The translations under genes were made by a program, and so were the position numbers. Positions 16,223-24,186 of a stretch of DNA of 64,000 nt are shown piece by piece (within the stretch, counting starts at the first letter, position 1; every line of letters starts with the position of its first letter). The notes under the pieces are model-generated. The model was given only the letters and a program-made list of their open reading frames with translations. It was not told the origin of the DNA and searched no databases. Source of the stretch: an uncultured Lachnospiraceae bacterium (GTDB taxonomy: Bacteria > Bacillota > Clostridia > Lachnospirales > Lachnospiraceae); NCBI GenBank assembly GCA_910579425.1, contig CAJTVL010000008.1, positions 1-64,000 of the forward strand, written 5' to 3'.

Positions 16223-16558
16223 ATGCAGAATACAAGAACATGGAGAAATTCTTACAATTATAAAAACAAATGTACAGCACACGTCAGGCGCCGGAAAGCA
16301 AAGCCATTCAATAAATGCGAAAAATATATCTGTATCAACCTCGTCACCGGAGAATATACCTGCGGGCTGCTCTTTATGAAATCCGGAAAGGTTAAGATTG
16401 GCTTAGACGTCTGGCGCCTGACTAATCCTGCGGATTGCTGTGATTATCCGGTAAGGGCTTTTCCTTCCCTTGATATTGCCATGCAGTATTTTAGGTTTGA
16501 AACCGCCCCCCGCTCCTTTTACTTTAAAGAACCCGAAGAGAGGGAACAAGCCCCCTGA
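16223..16558 (+). CDS. Unrecognised small protein behind leader module A
   Basis: 111 residues, basic N-terminus (V-R-R-R-K-A-K) and several cysteines and aromatics (C-E-K-Y-I-C-I, Y-T-C-G-L-L-F). No family recognised. The start is the ATG after GAAAGGGG. It lies between the RHH protein gene (divergent) and the MoxR gene (same strand), separated from the latter by its own promoter and leader module. Confidence 0.6.
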   Translation: MQNTRTWRNSYNYKNKCTAHVRRRKAKPFNKCEKYICINLVTGEYTCGLLFMKSGKVKIGLDVWRLTNPADCCDYPVRAFPSLDIAMQYFRFETAPRSFYFKEPEEREQAP

Positions 16559-16604
16559 TTTATTATCCACGAATCGGATTCATAAACTACCCCAAATCTT
16601 TATA

Positions 16605-16698
16605 TTGAAAAACTGTTTCCGTGTTGATATAATAAATTCAATTATTCTTATTTCATAAATTAATCATTTTCGGGCAGATTTTTTCTGCCTGTTTTTTA
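16605..16698 (+). promoter_or_regulatory. Leader module E: promoter, 38-nt leader, terminator
   Basis: TTGAAA (16605-16610), 17-bp spacer, TATAAT (16628-16633), then about 38 bases ending in ATCATTTTC. The hairpin GGGCAG/CTGCCT (16672-16690) follows, with a six-T tract. The MoxR gene begins 90 bases further on. A near DnaA box TTATCCACG is at 16563-16571. Confidence 0.7.
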
Positions 16699-16787
16699 TA
16701 TGGGCGGCTCACAGAATATACCGCCTGTTATATATTCTGATTCTTTTCCTACACCAAATCATATATCCCACCCTATAGGAGGAAAAA

Positions 16788-18620
16788 ATGCACAGCTTAC
16801 TTAATTTTGACAACGTTATGTTTACAGGAAAACTGGCAGGAATGCCTACCGTTTTTACCCATTACTCAGATCCGGACTATATACCATCCAGATTTTATGA
16901 AAGCAAATTCAAAAACGGCCAGGGCGCACGTACCCAGGACGTGATCTATGATGTACTCAGAATGTATAAAGATACATTTCCCGGTATCCATGCCTATGTA
17001 GCGGAAACGGACAAAGGGTATGTCGCTGAATTACAGCTCGCCGGCGAAACATGGTGCGCCATCCTTCTCCGCAGAAAAAACGGCATCCTCTATATCAAGG
17101 CCGGCGTCATTGATGATAATGACATCATCAGTTCTTTTACGCTCGATAACTCCACAAAAAAATTGATTCTGTTAGGGTTAATGCCGGAGATCCTTAAGGA
17201 AAATGAAGCGCACTCCATTTATGACACCATGAGCAATTTTTTAGAATGGGATCCCGAGGATCAGGACTGGCTGTTCAACAATCAAATTGAAGATTTCGCC
17301 AGGCTTTTAAACCGATTCTGTACAAATTTTGAGATGCGCTACACATCTGCACCTTCTGACAATATCCTCATTGATACGGATAAAATTTCGCGCCTCAAGA
17401 TCTCAGACCTTGAAATAAAGATTAACCAGGAATTCTGTGGCAGTGCAAAAAAATTTTATACATCTGCTCCACCCTCCCAGGTTGTTCTGCCGGCCCAGAC
17501 CAGCCAATACTTTGAAGGGCATTACGCATACTCCCGCCGGGAATTCACCGAGGAAGAGAAAAAAATGATTGCCCGGATCCCTTCCGGATATATCATGCCG
17601 GATTTCGTACCTGAAATCTGCAATTATTTTTCAAAATCCACCTCTTTTCCTTCCCCTATGCGTGTCGCCTATCTCCTGGGTCCCGCCGGTACCGGAAAGA
17701 CAGAGGCTGCAAACGCTATATTTTCAGGATTAGGGCTTCCTGGAGGGCATTATACCTGTAACCCTTCCTCTGAAATTTTTGATTTCGTCGGGCAAATATT
17801 TCCCAACTGTTCCGATCATGACATCTCATTTGATTCCATCAGAGCTAAATTGGGCCTTCCAAATACCGATGACATAATAAATGATCCCGATTCAGCATAT
17901 GAAGCTGTTTATGGCAGGAAACCTGACAGCTTTCCGGATGAAGGAGCCATAATTGCTGCAATGATCGAAAAGGTCATGAGATACCTGGCCCAAAACAGCA
18001 ATACCGGGAATTTTACATACATAGAATCCGGGCTGATCCGCGCAGCAAGATTTGGATATGGATTTGAAATTCAGGAAATCGGCTGTGTGCTTCGTCCTGG
18101 TGTGGCAGTGGGGTTAAATGCGCTTCTTGAGACCGGCGCGCATAATTATATCACTCTCCCCACCGGAGAAATGATCAAAAAACACCCGGACTGTACTTTG
18201 ATATTTACATCCAATGACGAATATGAAGGATGCTCTAACTTAAACCAGTCTGTCCTTGACCGGATGAGCCTGGTTTACCGCATTGAAAATCCTTCTTCAG
18301 AGGTTATGAAACAGCGGATTATGGAAAGGCTGAAGTTTCCTGATACAACAATGCTTGACCGAATGATTGAAGTTATCGCAAACATTTCCAAAGCATCAAG
18401 GGAAAAAGGCATTGAGGATGGAGTCTGTGGATACCGGGCCCTGGAAAATTGGGCTATGGCCGCCATGATCAGATCTTCGGACAGCGGTTATATTTCTGAT
18501 GACATCGCATTCCAGACAGCAATTCAGACTGTTATGAATAAAGCCAGTCAGAAAAAAGAATATGTAGAGGAACTGATGTCCTGCCTTACCTATCAATTTG
18601 CCGCGCCTAATAAAATCTGA
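16788..18620 (+). CDS. MoxR/CobS-like AAA+ ATPase
   Basis: 610 residues. An N-terminal domain of about 270 residues of unknown fold precedes an AAA+ module with Walker A G-P-A-G-T-G-K-T at 298-305. A later segment, C-T-L-I-F-T-S-N-D-E, fits sensor 1, with S-V-L-D-R-M-S-L-V-Y-R-I typical of MoxR/CobS-type ATPases. A C-terminal lid follows. The start has an ATAGGAGG site upstream. The next gene, 18 bases downstream, has an HExxH motif and a vWA domain. Family knowledge: MoxR ATPases act with vWA partners as chaperones that insert metals or remodel complexes. A plasmid-specific target is unknown. Confidence 0.85.
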   Translation: MHSLLNFDNVMFTGKLAGMPTVFTHYSDPDYIPSRFYESKFKNGQGARTQDVIYDVLRMYKDTFPGIHAYVAETDKGYVAELQLAGETWCAILLRRKNGILYIKAGVIDDNDIISSFTLDNSTKKLILLGLMPEILKENEAHSIYDTMSNFLEWDPEDQDWLFNNQIEDFARLLNRFCTNFEMRYTSAPSDNILIDTDKISRLKISDLEIKINQEFCGSAKKFYTSAPPSQVVLPAQTSQYFEGHYAYSRREFTEEEKKMIARIPSGYIMPDFVPEICNYFSKSTSFPSPMRVAYLLGPAGTGKTEAANAIFSGLGLPGGHYTCNPSSEIFDFVGQIFPNCSDHDISFDSIRAKLGLPNTDDIINDPDSAYEAVYGRKPDSFPDEGAIIAAMIEKVMRYLAQNSNTGNFTYIESGLIRAARFGYGFEIQEIGCVLRPGVAVGLNALLETGAHNYITLPTGEMIKKHPDCTLIFTSNDEYEGCSNLNQSVLDRMSLVYRIENPSSEVMKQRIMERLKFPDTTMLDRMIEVIANISKASREKGIEDGVCGYRALENWAMAAMIRSSDSGYISDDIAFQTAIQTVMNKASQKKEYVEELMSCLTYQFAAPNKI

Positions 18621-18638
18621 TTCAATGAAAGGAGTTAT

Positions 18639-20780
18639 ATGGAAAAAGGAAATATGATACGGGATTTCCGCAAGAAAGTCCTGGAAGAAAAATCACAAAT
18701 TTCTGACAGAGATTTTTTTCTCAGCAGACAATGTCTGGCTTATCTGGAAAACCTGGCAGAAGCAGTATGCAAACTATACAGAAACAGTATTAAACTCATA
18801 TTAAAATGGGAAGACAATGATATTATTGCTTATGCCACGGATCGTTATCAACTGACGCTTAACATAAATAACCAGTTCTTCCATTCCTGTAAAAGCAGGG
18901 TGGAAAAACTGGTCATTCAAAAAGGAATTACCCTGCATGAATGTGGGCATCTCCTGTTTACGGACTTTCATCTGAAAGGCTCTGCAGTCAAAGTGTTCCT
19001 AAGCAGCCACCGGCTGTTTCCGGAGCCCAAATGCGAAGAATACAAGGACTGGCTCACAGATATAAATTCTTTTGATAATAACACTCTCCAGGAATGGTTA
19101 AAAGTGTGGTCACATCTGGAAAATTCTATTGAAGACGGCTTCATTGAATATAAGCTTCTCGACCTCATCCCCGGTGAGGGCCAATGCCTTTATCCCTTGA
19201 GAAAGCAGCAGATGGATCAGTTTGAATCTTATAAAGTAATGAAAAGCAAAGGACTCAGTAATCCTGTCATTTTATTCAATTCAATTCTTTCCCTTGCCAA
19301 ATACGGCACTGTAAAAATGGAAAACGATGATGCCTGCGAACCTGCAATTTCAGCCCTTTTAAGCTGTTACGATACAATACAAAAAGCTGTCCGGACTGAA
19401 AAAAGCTATGACCGCATGAAGCTTGTCAATGAGCTTTTTTGTCGGCTTTATAAATTCTTGAAGGAAGAACAGGAAAAAGATAACGCTTCTTTGGTGGAAC
19501 ACCCCGAATCAGGCAATGCCCCGGAAAAGGCTGAAAATAATAACAGGGAAAAGCCTGGCGGCTCTTCAAACAGTACCGACGTTAAGCAGAATAGCCTGGA
19601 CGCATCATCTGATCATTCGGCGCCTTCTCTTCCGTCTCCCTCTTCTCTACTAAAAAATTCCCCGCAGGAAATGAATGATAATATTGATACCGGATCCGGA
19701 TCTGTTCTAAATGATAAAAATATTGCCCGGAAAAAATTTCCCCCATCCCGAAACAATAAAGAAAAAATATCTTCTATGATACCTGACGGTAAAAACCAGA
19801 TGCAACCCCCAAAAGCCTCTTCTATGGACCAGCGTGCCTGCGACTCTATTGAAGAAGACATGGCTACCCAAAAGGTAAAAGCCGAATATGAAAAAGAACT
19901 TGCAAAAAGCCTTAAGGCAGACGTCCGCAGTTTTGATTTCAGCCCTGTCAACAGCAATATCCCCATACAGATCATGAGGGATGAACCGACAGCTACAGCC
20001 TACAATATTTATGAAAGCGATATGAAAGATATTCACCTTCTCGTCCATAAAACCGTCCGCGAAATCAGGAACAAGATAAAAGACCGGCAGCATGGAGGAA
20101 AAATGAATGGCTTATATCAGGGACGTTACCTGGACCAGAGTTCTTTATACCGATATGATTTACGGGTGCTTTGTAAGAATGACCTCCCGGAAGATATACC
20201 CAACATGGCATTCTGCATTGTGATTGATGCATCGGGTTCCATGCAGGGTTCCAATCTGGAATATGCCAGGAAAACGGCGCTTCTGCTTTATCATTTCGGG
20301 CTGGAACTGGGCATTCCTGTAATGGTATACAGCCATAATGCCAGACATACAGAAAAGACCGTGATCATGCATGCGCTTGCAGATTATGGCTCCATAGACG
20401 GCAAGGATAAATACCGTATCTGCGATTTAAGCGCAAACGGCCGTAACCGTGATGGCATGGTTCTGAGGTTTTGCTCCGAAAGGCTTTCTTTGAGGAAAGA
20501 GCCGGATAAAATATGCTTCGTAATCTCTGACGGGTTACCTTCCTGCTATGAAAGCAGGGCGCAGGGAGCACAGGATATCCGAAACGTTCTTCTTGATTAT
20601 TCCAAAAAAAATGTAAAATATATCACCTTTGGGCTTGGCGATAACCAGGCGCAAATCGAAGAGCTGTATACCCAGGGGATGACTGCTAAAACTGCAGCCA
20701 GATTCATTCGGACAGACGCGCCTTCTTCCCTTCCCAAGGCTGTGGCGGCATGCATTAAGGCATTGATCAGAACTTACTGA
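18639..20780 (+). CDS. vWA-domain protein with HExxH motif, partner of the MoxR ATPase
   Basis: 713 residues. The N-terminal part contains L-H100-E-C-G-H104, a metallopeptidase-like zinc motif, within a helical domain. Residues about 285-420 are low-complexity, rich in N, S, P and D, probably disordered. The C-terminal domain is von Willebrand A type with the MIDAS motif D530-A-S-G-S534 and later S-D-G-L-P-S. This order resembles DUF2201/CobT-type partners of MoxR ATPases. The start follows AAAGGAG. The pair is clearly one operon. It ends before the terminator of the opposite-strand tRNA gene. Confidence 0.8.
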   Translation: MEKGNMIRDFRKKVLEEKSQISDRDFFLSRQCLAYLENLAEAVCKLYRNSIKLILKWEDNDIIAYATDRYQLTLNINNQFFHSCKSRVEKLVIQKGITLHECGHLLFTDFHLKGSAVKVFLSSHRLFPEPKCEEYKDWLTDINSFDNNTLQEWLKVWSHLENSIEDGFIEYKLLDLIPGEGQCLYPLRKQQMDQFESYKVMKSKGLSNPVILFNSILSLAKYGTVKMENDDACEPAISALLSCYDTIQKAVRTEKSYDRMKLVNELFCRLYKFLKEEQEKDNASLVEHPESGNAPEKAENNNREKPGGSSNSTDVKQNSLDASSDHSAPSLPSPSSLLKNSPQEMNDNIDTGSGSVLNDKNIARKKFPPSRNNKEKISSMIPDGKNQMQPPKASSMDQRACDSIEEDMATQKVKAEYEKELAKSLKADVRSFDFSPVNSNIPIQIMRDEPTATAYNIYESDMKDIHLLVHKTVREIRNKIKDRQHGGKMNGLYQGRYLDQSSLYRYDLRVLCKNDLPEDIPNMAFCIVIDASGSMQGSNLEYARKTALLLYHFGLELGIPVMVYSHNARHTEKTVIMHALADYGSIDGKDKYRICDLSANGRNRDGMVLRFCSERLSLRKEPDKICFVISDGLPSCYESRAQGAQDIRNVLLDYSKKNVKYITFGLGDNQAQIEELYTQGMTAKTAARFIRTDAPSSLPKAVAACIKALIRTY

Positions 20781-20792
20781 TTTGCAAAAAAA

Positions 20793-20862
20793 CAGGCCCC
20801 CTGCTCGCCATGCGGCCCGTGCGCCGCTTTAGCGGCATATTTCCTCTGCATGGGCCTGCGCA
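20793..20862 (-). terminator. Terminator of the tRNA gene
   Basis: On the minus strand, CAGGCCCATGC pairs with GCATGG...GGGCCTG across a GC-rich hairpin containing GCCGCTAAAGCGGC, followed by seven T. It ends transcription from the tRNA gene and could also stop read-through from the vWA gene. Confidence 0.65.
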
Positions 20863-20869
20863 TAAAAAA

Positions 20870-20943
20870 TGGAAGCAAAGGGGCTCGAACCCTTGACCTC
20901 CCGCTAGTCAGGCGAGCGCTCATCCCAGCTGAGCTATGCTTCC
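20870..20943 (-). tRNA. tRNA-Val(GAC), plasmid-borne
   Basis: The minus strand folds as a complete cloverleaf of 74 nt without encoded CCA. The parts are: acceptor GGAAGCA/TGCTTCC with discriminator A; U8-A9; D stem GCTC/GAGC; anticodon stem CTCGC/GCGGG; loop CTGACTA; T arm AAGGG-TTCGAGC-CCCTT. Positions 34-36 read GAC, so it would decode GUC valine codons. Position 37 is U instead of the usual purine, and the D loop is one base longer than in ordinary Val tRNAs. The body resembles tRNA-Asp in the anticodon arm, so the identity could have been altered by mutation. Confidence 0.85.
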
Positions 20944-20952
20944 ATGTAATTT

Positions 20953-20980
20953 ATTATAACATGGTTAGATAATATTGCAA
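20953..20980 (-). promoter_or_regulatory. Promoter of the tRNA gene
   Basis: On the minus strand TTGCAA (20975-20980), 16-bp spacer and TATAAT (20953-20958), ending 9 bases before the tRNA. It has the same -35 type and spacing as leader modules A, B, C and D but no leader. Confidence 0.7.
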
Positions 20981-21046
20981 TAACTTAAACGAGGAGGGGG
21001 TGTAATATGTGAAAATCAATTTTACATTAACAGGAGATTTAAAACT

Positions 21047-21664
21047 ATGATGAGAGAAGAATTTGAGGCGAGAACAGGTATTTTCGTGACGAGCAGGCTT
21101 TATGAAGAAATAGAGCGGCGGTACATGGAACTGAATGCTGATAAAGATACATTCTGCAACAATTATAAAGCTAATAAAGGCGGCCTGGCAGAATCCATCC
21201 AGATGTGCGCGGATATAGAAGCGGCAAAGAGGGATGATGAAAAAGAAAAGGAACTGAAAAATCTGAAAAATGAGCTTGCCGATGTAAAGGAATTCTATAA
21301 AAAGAAAGTAGCAGAATTGCAGAAAGCGCTTGATAAGGAATTAGAGTGGAAGCCATGCGCCGGTGGCACGACTTACGATCAGGGCAGATATGAGTATTTG
21401 AAAAGCTGCCCTGACACAATAGAGCTGACAGAAAATGAAGCCAAAAAACTTGTTTATGACGAATTCGGCTTTGCGCCAAACAAGGTAAAAATAATCACAG
21501 AAGTCAGCACTTACGAGGCAAACAAATATCACCAGATGCGGATTGTGGAAAGATATAAAAGAAAAGCTCTTTACAATGCTACAGACTGGAATTATGTGCG
21601 CTTCGATTGCGCAGGATGGCAGTATGAAATGGTAAACGGAAGCCTGAGAAATTATGAAAGCTGA
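21047..21664 (+). CDS. Unrecognised 205-residue protein
   Basis: The N-terminal 30 residues (F-V-T-S-R-L-Y-E-E-I-E-R-R-Y-M-E) resemble a short helix pair. Residues 60-100 are a charged coiled coil. The C-terminal part has several aromatic and tyrosine-rich segments. AGGAG lies about ten bases before the ATG. It is first in a run of three small genes (to 22223) that are probably cotranscribed. No function can be assigned. Confidence 0.6.
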   Translation: MMREEFEARTGIFVTSRLYEEIERRYMELNADKDTFCNNYKANKGGLAESIQMCADIEAAKRDDEKEKELKNLKNELADVKEFYKKKVAELQKALDKELEWKPCAGGTTYDQGRYEYLKSCPDTIELTENEAKKLVYDEFGFAPNKVKIITEVSTYEANKYHQMRIVERYKRKALYNATDWNYVRFDCAGWQYEMVNGSLRNYES

Positions 21665-21689
21665 ATAAAAGATAACGTGAGGTGAAGGC

Positions 21690-21872
21690 ATGAGATACAG
21701 AGACTTTAGCCAAATGAGCGACAGGAGCAATCACAGACTGAATGTGGAGATTGAAAGACAGATTGATATGTTGGATGGCACAATTCACGGCCAGACAATC
21801 AAGAATATGTATGAGAACGGTAGCGACTATGAAAATATTTGCGAAGCGGCAAATATTGACTATGAAGATTAG
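21690..21872 (+). CDS. Small unrecognised protein
   Basis: 60 residues, acidic at the C-terminus (N-I-D-Y-E-D). The ATG is preceded by GAGGTGAAGG. It lies 25 bases after one gene and 18 before the next on the same strand, supporting a real coding unit. Confidence 0.5.
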   Translation: MRYRDFSQMSDRSNHRLNVEIERQIDMLDGTIHGQTIKNMYENGSDYENICEAANIDYED

Positions 21873-21890
21873 GTAGTGGAGGTACAGAAA

Positions 21891-22223
21891 ATGAGTAAAT
21901 CTTTTGGAGCTATGGTAAGCGGGGAAGACGCATTAAATCTACTCGATCAGATTTCCCATATGATCGTTTTCAAAGACAAAAAAGAGGAAAAAGAGATCAC
22001 AGAATCATTCATCAGAATGAGAAACCGTTTTGCCTATCACATTGATCAGGCTGCCCCTGTGGAATTGAAATATCATAAAGGAAAATATGGCAGCAAATAC
22101 GATTCATGGACATGCCGAAACTGTGGATGTGGAATAACGCATGGTGTTGTCCAGAACTTTTGTTGGAATTGTGGTCACCGTTTAGCTTGGGATAACCCAA
22201 GATGCTTAACAAAGGGAAAGTGA
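21891..22223 (+). CDS. Small zinc-ribbon protein
   Basis: 110 residues ending in a zinc ribbon: C-R-N-C-G-C-G, then F-C-W-N-C-G-H-R, i.e. two CxxC pairs 14-16 residues apart. The N-terminal half is helical. I chose the ATG at 21891, eight bases after GGAGG, over the start five codons earlier. Last gene of the three-gene run; a terminator follows at 22286. Function unknown. Confidence 0.6.
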   Translation: MSKSFGAMVSGEDALNLLDQISHMIVFKDKKEEKEITESFIRMRNRFAYHIDQAAPVELKYHKGKYGSKYDSWTCRNCGCGITHGVVQNFCWNCGHRLAWDNPRCLTKGK

Positions 22224-22285
22224 TTTAGGAATGGCAGAGATATACAGAGAGCCTGGGATCCCCTGAATAAAATTAATATCAATTT

Positions 22286-22320
22286 GAGGGCGGAAGCAGT
22301 CTGCTGTTTTCGCCCTCTTT
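22286..22320 (+). terminator. Rho-independent terminator
   Basis: GAGGGCG (22286-22292) pairs with CGCCCTC (22311-22317), followed by TTTT. The inner arms GAAGCAG/CTGCTGTTTT extend the stem. It closes the operon ending at 22223. Confidence 0.8.
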
Positions 22321-22380
22321 TCAGTTCTCCTATAACGCTACAGGCTAAAAGCAAAATCCCTGAAAAAATTTCCAATTATG

Positions 22381-22470
22381 TTGCATACTATTTGCAAAAT
22401 GGTATAATCATCATATTAACTTTAATATTTATCTATCCATTATTTAAGCCGTATTTACGGCTTTTTTTGT
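22381..22470 (+). promoter_or_regulatory. Leader module B: promoter, 38-nt leader, terminator
   Basis: TTGCAT (22381-22386), 16-bp spacer, TATAAT (22403-22408), then 38 bases ending in CCATTATTTA. The hairpin AGCCGT-ATTT-ACGGCT (22447-22462) and a seven-T tract follow. The promoter is nearly identical to that of module D. The ssb start lies 139 bases beyond the hairpin; a consensus DnaA box TTATCCACA is at 22491-22499. Confidence 0.8.
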
Positions 22471-22490
22471 TATAAAGAGCTTATCCACAA

Positions 22491-22499
22491 AATATAGCC
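22491..22499 (+). promoter_or_regulatory. DnaA box
   Basis: TTATCCACA, the exact DnaA consensus, between leader module B and ssb. A single box here is more likely regulatory than an origin; no iterons or AT-rich unwinding element lie beside it. Confidence 0.4.
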
Positions 22500-22606
22500 A
22501 CATCTGTAAACGGATGGATAAATTTCACAAAATAACCAGAGGGGTAAAAGGAAATCTCACCCTTTCTGATTTGAACGCGTACTTAAGTGCGCAGATAGGA
22601 GCAAGT

Positions 22607-23047
22607 ATGAATAAAGTAATCCTAATGGGCCGCTTGACAAGAGATCCTGAAGTGAGATATTCGCAGGGAAATGAGCCAATAGCAATTGCCAGATATACCC
22701 TGGCTGTTGACCGCAGATTTAAGCGGAACAGTGACGAAAACAGCGCAGATTTCATAGGTTGCGTGGCCTTTGGCAAGGCCGGTGAATTTGCCGAAAAATA
22801 TTTCAGAAAAGGCATCCGGGTATTAGTAACCGGACGTATCCAGACCGGCAGCTATACCAACCGCGAAGGTATCAAAATATATACCACCGATATAATCGCA
22901 GAAGACCAGGAATTTGCCGAAAGCAAGAATAAAGGAGCGCAACGTGAAAACCAGGCCCCCGCATCCGGGGATTTCCGTCCGGCAGAAAATAACTATATGG
23001 ATATTCCGGACGGTCTTGACTTTGATGAAGATCTTCCCTTTAATTAA
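22607..23047 (+). CDS. ssb: Single-stranded DNA-binding protein
   Basis: 146 residues. The N-terminal OB fold begins M-N-K-V-I-L-M-G-R-L-T-R-D-P-E, with A-R-Y-T-L-A-V-D-R and V-T-G-R-I-Q-T-G-S-Y, all typical of bacterial SSB. The tail after residue 110 is flexible and ends in D-F-D-E-D-L-P-F-N, the acidic tip that recruits partner proteins, extended by one N. AGGAG precedes the start at 22607; the frame is open upstream to 22514 but without SSB homology. It heads the DNA-processing block (ExoX-C-like, primase, YqaJ, RecD). Confidence 0.93.
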   Translation: MNKVILMGRLTRDPEVRYSQGNEPIAIARYTLAVDRRFKRNSDENSADFIGCVAFGKAGEFAEKYFRKGIRVLVTGRIQTGSYTNREGIKIYTTDIIAEDQEFAESKNKGAQRENQAPASGDFRPAENNYMDIPDGLDFDEDLPFN

Positions 23048-23105
23048 CGTAATAAATTTGAAAAAATTACTTTAAGCTGTCAAAGGCAGCAAGAAAGGAG
23101 CATTT

Positions 23106-23990
23106 ATGGCAAACTACTTAAAATTGCTTCAGATGAGTCTGCTGGAAGAGCTATCAGCCCAGATTAATAAGCGTCTGTCCGCTGAAGGAAAAATACCTAT
23201 CAGCGCTTCTGCAGATGATGTTTTTAAAAATCTCATACATCTTTACGATGAAAAAAGAGAGCTTGAATTTGCACAAGAGACCGGAAGAAGCTACAAATTT
23301 ATGCCAAAAAAATATAAGGCAATGGTAATGAGGCTGGTTGCCCCCAATTACTGTATCTCCACCAAAATACAATCCTCTGACGCAGGCGTTACAGCAGAAG
23401 CTTATCTGTTTTTAACCCCGGAATCCGCAAAGCCCGTCGCACAGGGTAAGCAGTTTCTTCCCTTTGATAAAGCGCCGGACTCCCTTGAAACAGAGGCTGA
23501 GCGAAAGGCTTATATAGAAGCTACCGCGAAAGGCCTTGCTCACTCAAAAGCATATCAGGAGTTCGGGATCGGAAGCTGGTATTCCTATCAATATGAGCCG
23601 GAAGATAATCCTGATATCGTGGTCAATCTTCTGAAAGAGCAGGATGATCTGAACCCTGTCATAGGCTATGGCAATTGTTCCCAAGATGAAACCGAATCCA
23701 GCCCTCAAATATCACAAACATCTTTTTCTTCTCCCTCTTCCGATACGCCAAAATCCGATTCGCCCGCTGCCATCTCCTTAGAAGAGGCAAGGAACTATCC
23801 TGCTCCTCTTGGGAAAGCAAAATCAAAAGGCTTAACCCTTGGGGAAACGGCTGAAAGTTATCCGGCCAATATTTACTGGATGTACAGGCAATCGGAATTA
23901 TCCGAATACGACAAAGCCGCAATCAGAACGATTGCCGCAAGTTCTCCAAAAGTATATGATATTTTCCAACAACACGGCGAGGCTATCTGA
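23106..23990 (+). CDS. Protein with ExoX C-terminal-like motif in the DNA-processing block
   Basis: 294 residues. The N-terminal 170 residues are unrecognised, with an extended basic segment K-F-M-P-K-K-Y-K-A-M-V-M-R. Residues 195-230 are serine-rich and disordered. The C-terminal 55 residues, A-P-L-G-K-A-K-S-K-G-L-T-L-G-E and W-M-Y-R-Q-S, resemble the small ExoX C-terminal module (FGKxKGxTL...YLxW). AAAGGAG precedes the ATG. Placed 58 bases after ssb and upstream of primase and YqaJ nuclease, it could be a single-strand annealing or recombination accessory protein, but that is position-based inference. Confidence 0.6.
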   Translation: MANYLKLLQMSLLEELSAQINKRLSAEGKIPISASADDVFKNLIHLYDEKRELEFAQETGRSYKFMPKKYKAMVMRLVAPNYCISTKIQSSDAGVTAEAYLFLTPESAKPVAQGKQFLPFDKAPDSLETEAERKAYIEATAKGLAHSKAYQEFGIGSWYSYQYEPEDNPDIVVNLLKEQDDLNPVIGYGNCSQDETESSPQISQTSFSSPSSDTPKSDSPAAISLEEARNYPAPLGKAKSKGLTLGETAESYPANIYWMYRQSELSEYDKAAIRTIAASSPKVYDIFQQHGEAI

Positions 23991-23999
23991 ACATTTTAT

Positions 24000-24097
24000 T
24001 TGCACTGTCACCTATCGCTGGTATAATATATACATAAATCTATCATTTGTAAGTTTGATCATTTCAAGCAGATAAGGCTTCTTATCTGCTTGTTTTT
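24000..24097 (+). promoter_or_regulatory. Leader module C: promoter, 38-nt leader, terminator
   Basis: TTGCAC (24000-24005), 16-bp spacer, TATAAT (24022-24027), then 38 bases ending in GATCATTTC. A perfect 11-bp hairpin AAGCAGATAAG/CTTATCTGCTT (24066-24091) and a T tract follow. Primase begins 90 bases after the hairpin. Confidence 0.8.
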
Positions 24098-24186
24098 ATT
24101 TAACATGAGGATGCAAAGCCTGGCATCCGTTGTTTACTTACTCAAACAGCCCTTCTATCCAAAAGCCAAAGCAAAGGAGGTTACCT

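Noticed and set aside
20902..20917. tRNA anticodon read as CUA, an amber suppressor
   Set aside because: The five-pair anticodon stem CTCGC/GCGGG fixes the loop as CTGACTA with GAC at positions 34-36; CTA would be out of position.
22491..22499. Replication origin at the DnaA box before ssb
   Set aside because: A single consensus box without iterons or AT-rich repeats beside it is not enough; the arrays at 46.5 and 61.6 kb are better origins.
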